Shown: positions 1 through 11,027 of the stretch, in pieces
How positions within the stretch are numbered: the first letter of the stretch is position 1
Layout of the letters: each line of letters opens with the position of its first letter
NCBI GenBank assembly: GCA_006384855.1
Contig: VCJN01001770.1
Coordinates: 1 to 64,000 of the forward strand
Source: Tetraselmis striata
Taxonomy: Eukaryota > Chlorophyta > Chlorodendrophyceae > Chlorodendrales > Chlorodendraceae
Reading direction: 5' to 3'
Length of the DNA stretch: 64,000 nucleotides
Made by a program: the position numbers and the translations under genes
The notes under the pieces: model-generated
What the model was told of the DNA's origin: nothing
Seen by the model: the letters and a program-made list of their open reading frames with translations, nothing else
The model's database searches: none

Positions 1-23
1 CCCCCCCCCCCCCCCCCCCCCCC
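1..23. repeat. Poly-C homopolymer at window start
   Basis: The window opens with an uninterrupted run of 23 C. Similar C or G runs recur throughout the window and several lie in introns, so this may be the end of an intron or spacer whose other side is outside the window. Confidence 0.9.
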
Positions 24-552
24 GTCCCCGCGTCATGTATAATATATTCGAGGCGACTATGCGGGCGGCGGCGTGGGTCGGCGGAGCGGCGGGCGGCGGG
101 AGCCCTAATGGCCGCGCAGTATCCACACCCACACCGGCACCGCCGCTCACCTCCGACGCGGATGAACCGCCTCCCAAAGGAAACATGCCGGTTGGTGGTA
201 AGCGCAGCAGGCGTGGGGTGCCGGTGCCGGTACCTGTGCGACGGAGCTGTCGCGTCAGGAACCGCACCGCAACCGCAACCGCACCGCATGTGGAGCAACA
301 CATGGCGGTGCCGGCCCCACCTATGTCTAGGGCCACCTCCTCACAGCACCCCGCCACGACGGCGTCGGCCACCGCCGACGGCGCCGTTGCGGGGGGGGAC
401 GCCCTGCCAGGCGACGACGATGCGCCTGATGCGCCGCATCAGGAGGCGGAGGAGGCCGTGGTAGAGGCGACAGTAGGGATGAGGGGGTTGTCGAGGCGAG
501 CGAGGCTGCGCTCGCGCCACCCGCCCCGCAGCCACCTGCGGGACATGCCGAC

Positions 553-930
553 TTGCTCGTCGCCATGTTGACCGGAGCACTACGAGCAGTGGCGGGAGGC
601 GGCTACATGCACTATCATGTGCGTGTCCTGGCCGGACGCCCGTCATGCGTGTACTGCGGCCGACGGACGGACTGGGAGTGTTGCTGCGACGGCACCCAAG
701 CTTTGTGCGGCCCCAAGTACCCATGCATGGCGACCCATCAGCGGGCAGTCCCCTGCCCGACCACGGCCGCGGTGAGAGCGGAGTTCCGCCATGCCAGGGA
801 CGCGTTCCACGACGCGACTCGCGCCGCCGTGTCTGAGGCTTCCGAGAAGGCACGCGCGGCTGGTAGGGTGCGCAGGGTGAGGCGGCGGACGGCCCAGGAG
901 ATGAAGGAGAGCGAGACATGCCGTCAGTGA
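553..930 (+). CDS. Cys-rich hypothetical protein, possible transposon accessory ORF
   Basis: This open frame of about 125 residues has a compact Cys/His cluster near residues 30-60 (CVYC, then CCC, LC, a further Cys and a His), followed by an alanine/arginine-rich helical tail. The spacing resembles a small zinc-binding module such as those at the C-terminus of some transposases (for example piggyBac-like), but I see no catalytic domain and do not assign a family. It converges tail-to-tail with the tnp2-like transposase, with only about 15 bases between the stops, so it could be a second ORF of the same element or the tail of a neighbouring one. The 550 bases upstream are GC-rich and open in several frames with no recognisable domain. 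The true start is unknown. Confidence 0.3.
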   Translation: MLVAMLTGALRAVAGGGYMHYHVRVLAGRPSCVYCGRRTDWECCCDGTQALCGPKYPCMATHQRAVPCPTTAAVRAEFRHARDAFHDATRAAVSEASEKARAAGRVRRVRRRTAQEMKESETCRQ

Positions 931-944
931 GGTCGGGCGCAATG

Positions 945-3900
945 TCATTGGGTGGGGCACACGGGCGTGTAACACTTGCACTTTGCGCGTACTGTTGGGT
1001 TACATCCAGGCGGCGTCACACTATGCAACCGGAAAGGCTGCCTTGCTACTGCAAACGACGCTAAGCCTCCCTCGGTAGCAACCGCTGCGCCGCCTATCCC
1101 ACAGCCGCTGCCCCCCCCCCCCCCCCCCCCTCGCGCACCGTCCTGCGATCTTGCGTGGATCCCCGCCACCAGCAGCTCCCCGGCGTCGACGCCCAAGTCG
1201 GCAGCCTTCGCGGAGGACATGTCGGCAGGGGCCATGAGAACAGCCACCTTGCGGATGCCCGGACCATCTAGTAGGACCAGGGCCTCCTCCCCGCCGGATC
1301 CACCGCCGCCGCCCGGCACTCTCCACAAGTCCAAGCCCACGGCAGTGTGGGCTCGTTCCGGCGTCCACACCGGTACACAATGCAGCCCGAATGGGCCGCG
1401 CGCTGCCACGGCTGCCGTCCGAGTCAACCCCTAGCGGGGGCGGTGGCGTGGCAAGGTAGAAGTGTTGAGCTCGCGCGACCATGGTGGTGTACTTGGCGTC
1501 TTCGCGCTCCGCCAGCAGGTTTCTTGGCAGCTCCTCCTCGCTCTCCAGCTCCTCGGTGGTGTAGGGGGGTGGGTCGGCGTCGGGGACTTGCTTCAACATC
1601 TTGTACACAAAGAAGGAGTTGTCTCTCGACGTCTCCCCGTCTTCCCCCCCCCGGTGAAGCCGGGGCTTGTCGCCGTTGCGAAGCGACGCCGCCTTGTAGG
1701 CCAGGAGCCCCCCAGCGCCACCGCTGGGGCTCCAGCCCGGCAGGACCGCACCCCACCCCGCGAGTATGGGTGCATACGAGTGCGAGCCCTGCACCGTACG
1801 TCGGACGTCGTCCAGCAGCTTCTCCAAATGGTCCTTGAAGTCCACCGCGTGCTCCCACGCAGCGGATGCGCTCCCAACCAACCGGATGGGCGTCTCCACG
1901 GCGCCGGGGCCTGCGTCGTCTGGGGCCATGTACCCCTGTGTGTGTGGGTGGGGCGCTGTGAGTGCGAGTGTGAGTGTATGTGTGTGTGTGTGTGTGTGGG
2001 TGGGTGGGTATGGGTGCACGTGGCTGAGGAGGCAGCAAGAGGCGGGGGGAGGGGGGGGGGGGGGGGAGAGACCTTCTTGTTGGGGTTGGGTTCCCGGTAG
2101 AGGCGATGCGCCTTCAGGCGGTTGATCTGCTGCGCGAAAAGGAGGTCCCTCATCATGGTCTCGCAGACATTCTTCTGCAGCACGCGCTTGGCGCCCGCCT
2201 TCAAGAAGCCCATGAGGTTCTCCATCCACAGCTCCGCAAGGGGGTGCCCGCAAGCCAGCATCTGGTGGATCATGCGGCACACCGCCGAGTGCAAGTTGGA
2301 GACGAGGAGCGACACGAAGCCGTTTCCCTCAGCCAGGCGGGCATACACGGTGATGTCCGCTAGGTATCGAGTCCTCCCCTCCCTGGTGAGCGCGTCCACC
2401 TGCGCCTTGCGCTCAGGGCCGTCCTCCTCCGTCACCACGTTCTGCAACCCCCACCGCGTGACGAACCACACAGCTCCTTGCAGGCGCTTGTACATGTGCC
2501 CAAGCACCCCCAGCTGCGACACCGCACGCATCACCGCTGGGGACGCGAGCTCCTTCCCGGTCATGATTGCCTTCACCCGGGCCTCCTCGAACAGCGGACC
2601 GGCGGTAAGAAGAAAAAACGTTTCCGAGTGGTGCCAGCAGTCCTCTATGACCCAGCCGGACAGGACCGTCACCTTGCCTGACCCTGCAGTCATGAAGGGG
2701 AATGCCGTCACGCCCCCGCGCCCGCCCACGCCGCCCACGCCCATGGGGGGGGGGGGGGGGGGGGGGGGCTTACCTTTCGACTTCTTGGACACCGCAAACG
2801 AAGGGCGCAACCCGCGTCCAAAGTTGTTGGGTATCAGGACTAAAGCCTTGCGCCGGTCTTCATGCTTCATAGCCCGAAATCCAACGTGGCCCAGCACGTC
2901 GAGGAAGTTCCTCCAAAAGTCCTTTCCCAAGCCCAAAAAGCACAGGTGGTCCGGCACGAGGGGGAAGAGGTTGACCATGCTGACATAGCCCAGGACCACA
3001 GGCACCTGGCACACGCCATGGCAGCCAGTGTTCTGCTTGGCCTGCTCCAGCCGGGTTGTGTTGAACGCACGCCGGGCAGCGGGGCTCACTTCGCCGACCT
3101 CATCCCCATCGAGGTCCGACTTGGCCAAGTCCTCCTCTATCTGGCCGATGACGCCCATCTGCTCCAGCATCTGCTCGCCGGAGAGCAAGAGGCAGCTCGC
3201 GCCTGTGCGCACAGCCTGGTACTCTACGCCATCCACCCTCTGGATGACGTCCTTTTCATACCCCGCAGGCGCCACCTTCACCGTGCCGTCCGGGCCCTCC
3301 ACATGGCTCCGCAGACGGCATCAGGGGCAACCTCTGAGCTGGCTAGGCCCCCCCCCGCATAAAGATCTTTCGTCTGCCCTGGGCGTCGCACACCCACGTA
3401 CCAAGGAAGACCTTGTGCACGAACGGTCCCCCCCCTGTTTGCGGGGGTGACCCTCACTCCATGCTCGCCAAGCACCGCGAGCTCGTCCAGCACCTCTAAC
3501 AGTATTTTGCCCAGGTTGGGCGGCTCCGGGGGCCCGATGAGTGCGACTGGGTGCCAGTTGCTCCTGGAGGTCAGCATGTGGGGCGGCATGTCCTCACACC
3601 TGATCCCAACCCCGGTGACAGACTGGGTGGCCCGAAGGTGCGACAGGAAGCCATCATCTGTGAGTGTGTAGATCCCGTTGTCGGCATGGAGGAAGTCTCC
3701 CGCGGCGAGGCCGGTGCCGTGCCCGCCTTCATTCAGGCGCTCCGCCTCCGACGAGGCGCGGAAGGCGTTGATAGACACGCCCGTCCCCTTCTTCCAGCAA
3801 GCGTACCACACAGGGTCTCGGAACCAGCCCTTGATGATGTCCACCACGCTCATGACGTACCAAACCCGTGCAGCCGTGAGCTTCAGGGACTGCGGCGTGC

Positions 3901-5189
3901 GGATAAACCTGTCGGCATTGCACTCCGGGCAGTGCTGGTCGGGGAGGTTCGCCCATTCGGCAGCCTTCCCGGGCGCCCCGCTGAACGCCACGCACCCCTT
4001 GGGGCACATGTGCCGGACATATCTGGATGTATCAGGCACCTACATGCATCGGGAGGCGAGGAGCGTGAGGGGCCTGACACCCCAAGACGCGCCGCGTCAA
4101 GCACGCACCCAGGCACATCCCGGCCGTACCCGCAGGAACTTCCGCATCGCCTTGTGGCTGCGTGGCACGGCCATCCCACCCCAGGTGAAGCCGGCGGGCA
4201 TGATGTCATGCAACAGCTGCCACTCGCTGTCAGCGGAGTTGTTGGAATTCTTGCTCTTCACCTGGGCCGAGCACTTCATGACTGCAAACGTGAGGGCATT
4301 CGTCTCGGACCCCGGCACAGCCGCAGACTCCCACGCCCGGAGGTGCGCCTCCTCCTCCTCCTCCTCCTCATCGCTCGTCCACCCGGCGCCAGCCGCGTCC
4401 CCCCCCCCTTCCCAGCCCTCCTCTTCGGATTCACTGGACTGGTCACCGCCTTCAGGGACGGTTACCAAGCGAGCCTCCCCGTCCGCATCCACAGGGGGGT
4501 GCTCCTGGGCAGCCGCCATAGCCTCCACAACCTGCCACGCCGACCGGGCGGGTGCGTGTGATTCCATACAACCGCAGGTGAGTGGTGCCACCAGCACACA
4601 GGCCGGGCCCACTCACCTCTGAACGCAGAAGGTCCACAGTGTCACCGTCCTCGAAAACAGCGCGCCACTGGGTCGCCCCGCCGTAGTCCTCCAACACCCA
4701 CTCGGTAACAACGCCGGTTATCACGCCGTAGTGCCATACTCCCCGGAACTTCTTGGCGATGACCTTCATGTAGAAGTCACCGGGATCGCCTTCCCGTATC
4801 ACGCCCTCATCGGCGGCTTCCACGCCCGCCGGCGGCCACGCAGGCGCGTCGATGTCCATACCGTCTTCGCCAACGGGGTCCTCCCCCACGCCCATCACAT
4901 CGTCCTCCGAGACCGGCGCCGGCGGGGCGTTTCCGACGGCTGCAGCTACTCCTGCTGCCGCCCCTGCCGCTGCTGCTGCTGCTGCCGCTGCTGCTGCTGC
5001 TGCTTGTTGTAAGGCGGCCTTGTGGCGCAACTTAGCCGCACGCTTCAACGAGTGCCTACACTTCGGGAATTTTCGGAAGTGCCGGTCTCGCGCCGTCCTT
5101 TCACTACTGCCCGCCACGATGCCCTCGCAGTGCTTGCATGCGTACACGCCTTTCTTCGACACACTCGATATCCATCCCTCTCCCGGCAT
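945..5189 (-). CDS. tnp2/CACTA (En/Spm)-like transposase with BED-like finger and Tudor-like module
   Basis: Exons whose splice phases agree are 5189-4617, 4531-4130, 4039 to about 2774, 2683-2073 and 1935 to about 945. Exon 1 starts MPGEGW, then has a BED-like zinc cluster (YACKHC, later RDRHFRKFPKCRH), a poly-Ala run from GCT/GCC repeats at about 4964-5005, and a Tudor-like stretch (GVWHYGVITG). Exon 2 has an acidic linker, then the tnp2 N-terminal pattern (LTFAVMKCSAQ, HDIMPAG). Exon 3 has the tnp2 C-x2-C region (CPECNADRF, RVWYVMSVVDIIKGWF). Exon 5 has the ELWMENLMGF stretch typical of the DUF4218-like C-terminal part. These match CACTA-superfamily transposases, which excise and reinsert element DNA. 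The frame shifts at a G8 tract near 3429-3436, meets a TGA near 3323, and shifts or splices near 1431; indels in homopolymers could cause these. Introns at 2684-2773 and 1936-2072 hold C-tracts on the sense strand. I found no convincing terminal inverted repeats. Confidence 0.72.
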
Positions 5190-5842
5190 GCCTGCTGCCG
5201 CGCGCGCGCGGGGGGGGGGGGGGGGGGTTGAGAGTTGGGGTGGATGTAGCCCACCGCCGGCAGGGAGCACAGATGCGAGTTCGCGGCTGTCCGCGCTTAC
5301 TTGATTCAGCGGTGAGCGGCGGTGACCGTGAGGCGACCCCGTACTTCATGCGCGTGCTGGGGCGTTACACAATCATCAGCAGTTAGGGCGGCTGCATTAA
5401 AACGCGCACCTACGAACACCACCTACCGCCTACCAGCCACCTAAGCTACCGGACCACCTACATCCGCCCACACCTCCGTCAGTCGTGCCGCACATCGCCG
5501 CACACAACGTGACGCACAACGTGCCGCACATCGCCGCACACAACGTGCCGCACATCGCGCGCGCACACGTCGTGGGGGCGCGCGCCCGGGACTGCACCGA
5601 TACATCGTACTACTACTCGCGCTGCGACTACGCAAATAAGCGTCAATACACCGGGCTAATATCGGGTGTATATCGCCGCTTATCTTTCTGTTCACGCACA
5701 CCTAGCGACGGCAGCACTTGCCCACTCCCCGATATGTATATCGCGCAGCAGCGCCGCGACGGTACGGACGCGCGACGCCGCCTGCTTCGCAAGGATATCA
5801 ATCACAAGAGGCGACGAAGGGTCACCAGTTGCACCACCCACC
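5190..5842. other. Spacer between divergent genes
   Basis: The transposase upstream region (minus strand) and the upstream region of the unknown gene at 5843 share this divergent spacer. It holds a G tract at about 5211-5227 and a 12-bp minisatellite at about 5487-5572. I see no gene in it. Confidence 0.5.
5487..5572. repeat. 12-bp minisatellite (GTGCCGCACATC-type)
   Basis: About seven 12-base units in tandem, alternating GTGCCGCACATC with GCCGCACACAAC and variants. A related motif (GATGTGCGGC and similar) lies in the opposite orientation at about 7038-7080, on the other side of the gene at 5843-6670. Confidence 0.8.
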
Positions 5843-6670
5843 ATGGCACTATCGATGACACCCCAGAAAAGGGCCAGGATGGTGGAGCGTTGTACACGCA
5901 CCCAACTAGCATACATGAGCGTGGAGGAGAACACGCTACAAAATAGACTCACCGACGAGGACATGAGAGGGGAATACATCCATCTCCCCGGCGGCTGGAC
6001 TCCCACCCAGTCCAGCAACCCGGCCCTCTACCGCTCCCTGCGCCACGCTTGGCACTGGCACACTTTGCTGGATGTCGGCGCGGACGCGCTCGCCCAGTAC
6101 AAGCTCTTCCTGCTTGATCAGCCCGATCTGGACGGGGACATCGTCGACGCTGATACGCGTCTCAAATACCTGCGCAGTTCGGATTCGGTGTGGCTGCAAG
6201 GCGCCGAGGATATGCTCGAGATCGCTGCGAAGCAGGCCGCTGTACTCGTCGAGAACGATGACGACGGGGCTATGGAGCCTCTCCTCGCTGGGGCCCACGC
6301 GGAGCAGTTCCCGCTGTTCCAACTCATGCGGCTGGCCGCACGCGTGGTGCAAGAAGCCCTCACCCACACATGGATTCAGACGGACAGATTCAGCCGGTTC
6401 TTGTCCGACATCACAAATGAAGCCCACAAGTGGGAGACAGACAGAGCGGCAATCCCCGGGAGCACGCATCACGTCGGGTCTTTCCTCCCCTATGCCCCTT
6501 TGACGTGGACAGCGACTTCCCCGCCAAGGCTTGCGAACATGGAACCCATTCATAAGTGGCGCGAGGGGTATTTCCCAACGGTAAGCCCAAGGAGGCACAG
6601 TATCCTCACAGCTTCCAGGGAACACTTGGCGCAGCTTCCAACTGTGGCAGACCTCACGAAGGTGCCCTAG
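5843..6670 (+). CDS. Hypothetical protein, 275 aa, intronless
   Basis: The frame is open from well upstream; the ATG at 5843 (start MALSMTPQKRARM) is the first one followed by protein-like sequence, while the residues before it read like translated leader. The product is balanced and mostly helical in composition: an acidic middle (LLDQPDLDGDIVDADTR, VENDDDGAMEP) and a Trp/His-containing C-terminal half. I see no signal peptide, membrane segment or known catalytic motif. The gene sits between oppositely oriented GC-rich minisatellites and is followed by a TGTAA motif about 100 bases past the stop, the usual algal poly(A) signal. It could be the internal ORF of a small mobile element or a host gene. 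I do not recognise the family. Confidence 0.5.
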   Translation: MALSMTPQKRARMVERCTRTQLAYMSVEENTLQNRLTDEDMRGEYIHLPGGWTPTQSSNPALYRSLRHAWHWHTLLDVGADALAQYKLFLLDQPDLDGDIVDADTRLKYLRSSDSVWLQGAEDMLEIAAKQAAVLVENDDDGAMEPLLAGAHAEQFPLFQLMRLAARVVQEALTHTWIQTDRFSRFLSDITNEAHKWETDRAAIPGSTHHVGSFLPYAPLTWTATSPPRLANMEPIHKWREGYFPTVSPRRHSILTASREHLAQLPTVADLTKVP

Positions 6671-6767
6671 CCGCCCCCCTAAAGTCTGAATTTCATATGT
6701 ATAGAACATTAGGCAGGAGCTGTTTTGTGGTGGGCACCGCCCACAACGGCGAAGTGATGCCCAGCAA

Positions 6768-6772
6768 TGTAA
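6768..6772 (+). terminator. TGTAA poly(A) signal candidate
   Basis: TGTAA in the context CAGCAATGTAATAAAAGCG, about 100 bases after the stop of the gene ending at 6670. TGTAA is the typical poly(A) signal of volvocine algae, and here it overlaps an AATAAA-like string. Confidence 0.35.
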
Positions 6773-7019
6773 TAAAAGCGCCTCCGCGACACCGGCCACA
6801 CCTCCGCCGTGACTGCCGCGCAAGCCATGATCGCATGCCGGCAACTTGCGATCCGGGTTTGCCAAGCACTCCCGGCACCCTGCCGGCACATGCATGCTGT
6901 GCCGCAACGCTTCGCGCGAACTAAGCACCATTGCTGTGCGAGAGTCGGCCGTGCCAGTACTTATCGTGATTACTCCTTGGCAGGGGCCGGGGGCACGGCC
7001 CGCCAGCGTGGCGCACTGC

Positions 7020-7085
7020 AACGCCAGCGACCCCGCGGTGTGCAGCGATGTGCAACGATGTGCGGCGATGTGCAGCGAGCACGTG
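7020..7085. repeat. GTGCAGCGAT-type short tandem repeat
   Basis: Tandem degenerate units (GTGCAGCGAT, GTGCAACGAT, GTGCGGCGAT, GTGCAGCGAG). This is the opposite-strand counterpart of the minisatellite at 5487-5572. The rest of 6671-7387 shows no gene. Confidence 0.6.
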
Positions 7086-7387
7086 CAGCCGCCTGTACTT
7101 AGCCCGGGTGCTCCGCGTCGGCGGGCGACACGCGAGCCCGCGTGCGCATATCAATTTGATGAAATTATGGAAACGAGAAATTCATATAGTACTTTACAGG
7201 TCGCGCGCGATAGTCGTCGCTACTCGGTATGAAATCCACGTCCCTCGTCCGTCCCGTATCGTCCCCGTATGTCGTCGTTCGTCACCAGTAGGGCACATTT
7301 ACGTCACATCTGAATCTCACAGTGAGATCATAGAGCGGCTTCGCTCCGGACCCACACACTGACAGCTCCATCATACTTGAGGCTGAG

Positions 7388-9241
7388 GAAGAACAGCCCA
7401 GCACAGTGGAGATGGACATGGATGAGCAGCAAGAGCAGCCACAACAGACAGCCATCAGCGATCAGCACAACAAACTCATCCGGGAGAGACGGCCCCCGGC
7501 TCGGTATCAAGCCATGATGGCATGCGGCAGCATCTGCTTAGACCGTGACCCATCTGATCCCCAACCAGATTATGCCCGCTACCCTCCAGACCCTAGCGGC
7601 GAGAGCAACAACATGCAACAAAAATTTGCACTCTTGAGCGTTGCGGGCATACCTACGCCTCGCAACTTCAAAGAGGCGATGAGCCCTGAGTTCCGCGACC
7701 TGTGGGAACCAGCCATCCACAAGGAGTATGAGGGTCTGATGGCCAATCGTACGTGGGGACTGGTTAACTGCCCACCTGGTGCGACAATCCTACCCATCAG
7801 TGGGTTTTTGTAGCCAAGGCAGCACCCGATGGCACCCTGGACAAGGCGAAAGCCATGGCTATTGTATGTGGCAACTACCAGAAAGATGGCGACACGTGCA
7901 AGGAAACATACGCACCCGTCATCCGTATTTCCAGTCTGCGAGTCTTCTTCACCATTGTGGCCGCCATGCAGCTCCACCTCCGGCAGCTTGATGCTGTGGC
8001 TGCGTACCTCAACGCTTCCATTCCGGCAGATGAGTATATGTACATGCGACAGCTTCAGGGGTTTGATGATGGTTCTGGCAGAGTCTGCAGACTTCTCAAA
8101 TGTCTGTACGGCCTCCGTTTATCTGGCAAATACTGGTGCAAACTGTTGGCCATGTGGCTGCTCAGTGTCGGCTGGATCTAGTGCAAGGCATACCCATGCA
8201 TCTTCATCCTACGGCAGGGAGACATATACGCTGCTATGGGAGTCTATATGGATGACATGGAATTGGCTGGCAATGACGATACGTGGTTGGACAGCTTTGA
8301 GACTGACTTGCGTAATCGGTTCGTGGTCAGGAGGCAACACGACCCTTGGGTCATTGGGATGTCCGTGTCCTACGATCGACCCAACCGACGCATCACTCTC
8401 ACACAGACAGCCTACATCAAGGAGATTCTAGAGAGATTTGGCATGCTTGAATGCAAGAAGTCCGATGTGCCTATGGTGGCCGACTTCTTCAATCAGCCAC
8501 TCACCAGTGTCTCCGCATCACCTTTGATGGTTGCTGACGGTCGGTCCCAGTACGTGCGACTGATAGGCTGCCTCATGTATGTCAAAACTTGCACTCGACC
8601 AGACATCACGACATCACTAAGTATCATGGGCAGTGTTCAGAAAGAGCCGAGTGTGATGCACATGACAGCGCTTAAGAAGGTGTTACGATACCTGAAAGGC
8701 ACTATGCATCGTGGCATCACTCTGGGTGCCGACTCGGCTGACAACCTGCGACTGGTCGGATATGCAGATGCCGACTTCGCTGCCGACCTACTCCAGCGCC
8801 GATCTCGTGGTGGGTACCTGTTCCGTCTCGGAGATCACGGGGCATGCAGCTACAAGCCAGCTCTTCTGCCCACAGCGACGCAGGAAACTGGTGGCGGCAT
8901 TGCACAGTCGACTGTCGATGCCAAGACAGTGTCATTGATGTCAGGCGATCAAAGATGGCATTCACCTCAAAATGCTTGTCTCTGAGATCCTTGGCAGTCC
9001 GGTGCAACCACTCATCATGATGGAGGACAACCAAGGGGCGATCAGCTACGCCACAAACGCTGTCATCAGTGACATGACGAAACACATCGACATCAAGTGG
9101 CACTTTCTCAAAGACCATGTGAAGGCAGGCACAGTCAGGGTCAACTACATCGCCACCGACCTCAACACGGCGGACATGATGACCAAACCCCTGCCCTGTC
9201 CTGCAATGGAGAAGCACGCCCGCTTTGCTATGGGGTGGTGA
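7388..9241 (+). pseudogene. Ty1/copia pol remnant (reverse transcriptase and RNase H)
   Basis: This is the 3' half of a copia polyprotein. A linker ends in FKEAMSPEFRDLWEPAIHKE, the segment that normally precedes the RVT_2 reverse transcriptase. RT pieces follow in 7829-8181 (ETYAPVIRISSLRVF, QLDAVAAYLNA, CLYGLRLSGKYW). The catalytic YVDD-type box appears as VYMDDMELAG at about 8239-8268, then the connection region (YIKEILERFGM, VRLIGCLMYV) and RNase H (VGYADADFAADL, then EDNQGAISYATNA and KHIDIKWHFLKD). The frame is broken after 7811, by a stop at about 8179-8181, and near 8970. No gag, protease, integrase or 5' LTR is present upstream, so the copy is 5'-truncated and inactive. Confidence 0.88.
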
Positions 9242-9310
9242 GCACACTCCGGATGTGACGACGCCACACGGGTTCCACCCTGGAACCCCCGGTGTACCGT
9301 CGAGGGGGGC

Positions 9311-9598
9311 TGTTGGAGTATGTGCTCTGACAGGTCCTTCTGGCAATCTACTGATACCAATATCAATAGATGGCGTGCTGCGCGCGCGTCCGGACTTCAC
9401 ATTCGACCCGAGCAAGACAAGACACTAGTACTGTAGATATTACATGACTAGTATCAGCACGCTAGTGCGCGCCCCCCGCCCATGATAATAGGCTCGGCCT
9501 GCGCAGCTGCTTTGCTCACTTCATTAGTCCCATCACCTCGAGCCCGGCTCGCTGACCCAATGTTAATAGCTCCGAGCACTTCCACCTTCCATCACTCA
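9311..9598 (+). repeat. 3' LTR of the copia remnant (right edge approximate)
   Basis: A purine-rich tract (GAGGGGGGC at about 9302-9310) directly precedes TGTTGGAGTATG, the canonical layout of polypurine tract followed by the TG of a copia 3' LTR. No second copy exists in the window, so the right boundary is a guess, placed at the last CA before the next ORF remnant. Confidence 0.55.
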
Positions 9599-11027
9599 CC
9601 GCCGGTTGAACCGTTTAAGTGTTGCCTCACAATTCTCCCGCCGCCGGGGTCGTCTGGCTGAAGGGGTGGATGAACAGCTCCGAGGGGTAGAACTCGGACT
9701 CCGTGAGGTAGGTGACGATGGTGCGGAGGCGTATCGATGGCCTCCGCCCGCTGCTCCACCGTCGACAGCTCCATGTTGGCCATAGGGCCGGTGCAGATCG
9801 CTTTTGGAGTCAGTGCGCATCGGAAGACCTGTTTGGATATAGTGCCGGGGGCAGTACTCCTAGGAGCGGGGTGGTTGGATGGTCCTTTCGGTCCTCGCTG
9901 TGTTCTATTGTGACTTGGATCACTGCTCGGCCCCGCAACTGGTTGCCAAGCGGCAGCGCCAATACTGCGTCGCGGCACACGTCCTGGAATAGGCGCGCCG
10001 CTTCAAGATCAAGGAGTTTGAGGCGCATCAAGTCGGCTTAGCGGCGGGCTTTCCATGTCTCGCGCATCTCCAGGAGGGCCAGTAGTGTGCGGGTTGGGGG
10101 GCAGATGACGGCGTCGTCTGCGTCTGTGTCGGCCTCGTACTCGGCCCAGGCTCTCACTCCAGCGAATGCCAGGGCGTCTGCTGGTGTCGCCGCCGGTTGG
10201 GCTGTCGCCGCTTCACTTGGCTGGGGTTGGTCGTACGCTGGGAGGAGGCCCTCCGCGAGGCGCGGCCACATGTCGGCCTCAGTGAGGCCTCTGAACGCGG
10301 GGGAGCGATGCCACACCTTGTGTACCGGTCGCTCGATGTCGTCGAGGTGCGGCGCTCCGAGCAGGCAGGTGGAGCAGCGGCGGCTCTGGCAGTCGAGGAT
10401 CGCTGTGCCCTCCTGTCCGCTGGGTCTGTAGAACGCTCACGGCTGTTTCTCTGCGGGCCAGTCGTAGGATGACGGACCCAGTGGTGGTGTAGAGCCTAGT
10501 GCCGCTCGGTCCAGTGGGGTCGGCGGCGGTGGGCTTAGGGGGGCGGCGAGTCACCACTATGACGTCTGATGGTAGGATTTGAACGCCGATTCTGGGGTTG
10601 AGGATGCGGATCATGTTCCTCACAGTCCGGCCGCGCGATGACTCCTCGTCCATAGCTTGGTGCTGGGCCATCAAATCGCCAAACATTAGGGCCACATGGG
10701 TGGCATCTTCCGTGTCGGCGGGGAGGCCGGTTAGAAGTAGGTGAGTTGGACGTTGTAGCACGCGTATGTGGCGGCGGGTTGCTGGTGGGAGTTGGGTGCC
10801 TGCGATTTTTTTACAGTAACAACCTTGCGGATTGCTGGCTGTTGCACTCTGCCGCCTCGTAGCGCTGCCAGAAAGGTGCCGACCCTTGCGTCATGTTGCT
10901 CCTCAGATATGTTTGTGTCCATGCTGGCTGTGGTGGTGTCCTCTTGGACGGCCTGCTCTTCACGCCACTGTGGGCGCAGGCCGGCAGTTGGCATGGTGGT
11001 GGGTCGCCCGGTCGTCGGACGGTCCAC
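9592..11027 (-). pseudogene. Decayed mobile-element ORF, possibly a LINE ORF1-type protein
   Basis: Successive minus-strand frames form one disrupted protein. The N-terminal part (11027-10731) is hydrophilic. The next block (10761-10400) has a fold-like stretch (HLLLTGLPADTEDATHVAL, then SDVIVVTRRPPKP and RLARRETAVSVLQ) reminiscent of an RRM/ORF1-like nucleic-acid-binding domain. After a frameshift near 10400-10440 comes a Cys-containing segment (LDCQSRRCSTC) and a conserved-looking block (KVWHRSPAFRGL, ADMWPRLAEG). The last part, 10031-9592, is in two further frames. There is no catalytic domain, so the family is inferred only from the general look of the middle block. Confidence 0.35.

Noticed and set aside
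1347-2125. Long plus-strand open frames opposite the transposase
   Set aside because: They are antisense to the exons with coherent tnp2-like sequence and encode low-complexity Ala/Pro/Arg products; GC composition explains them.
945-5480. Terminal CACTA inverted repeats around the transposase
   Set aside because: I looked for matching CACT(A/G) ends outside both sides of the gene and found none convincing.
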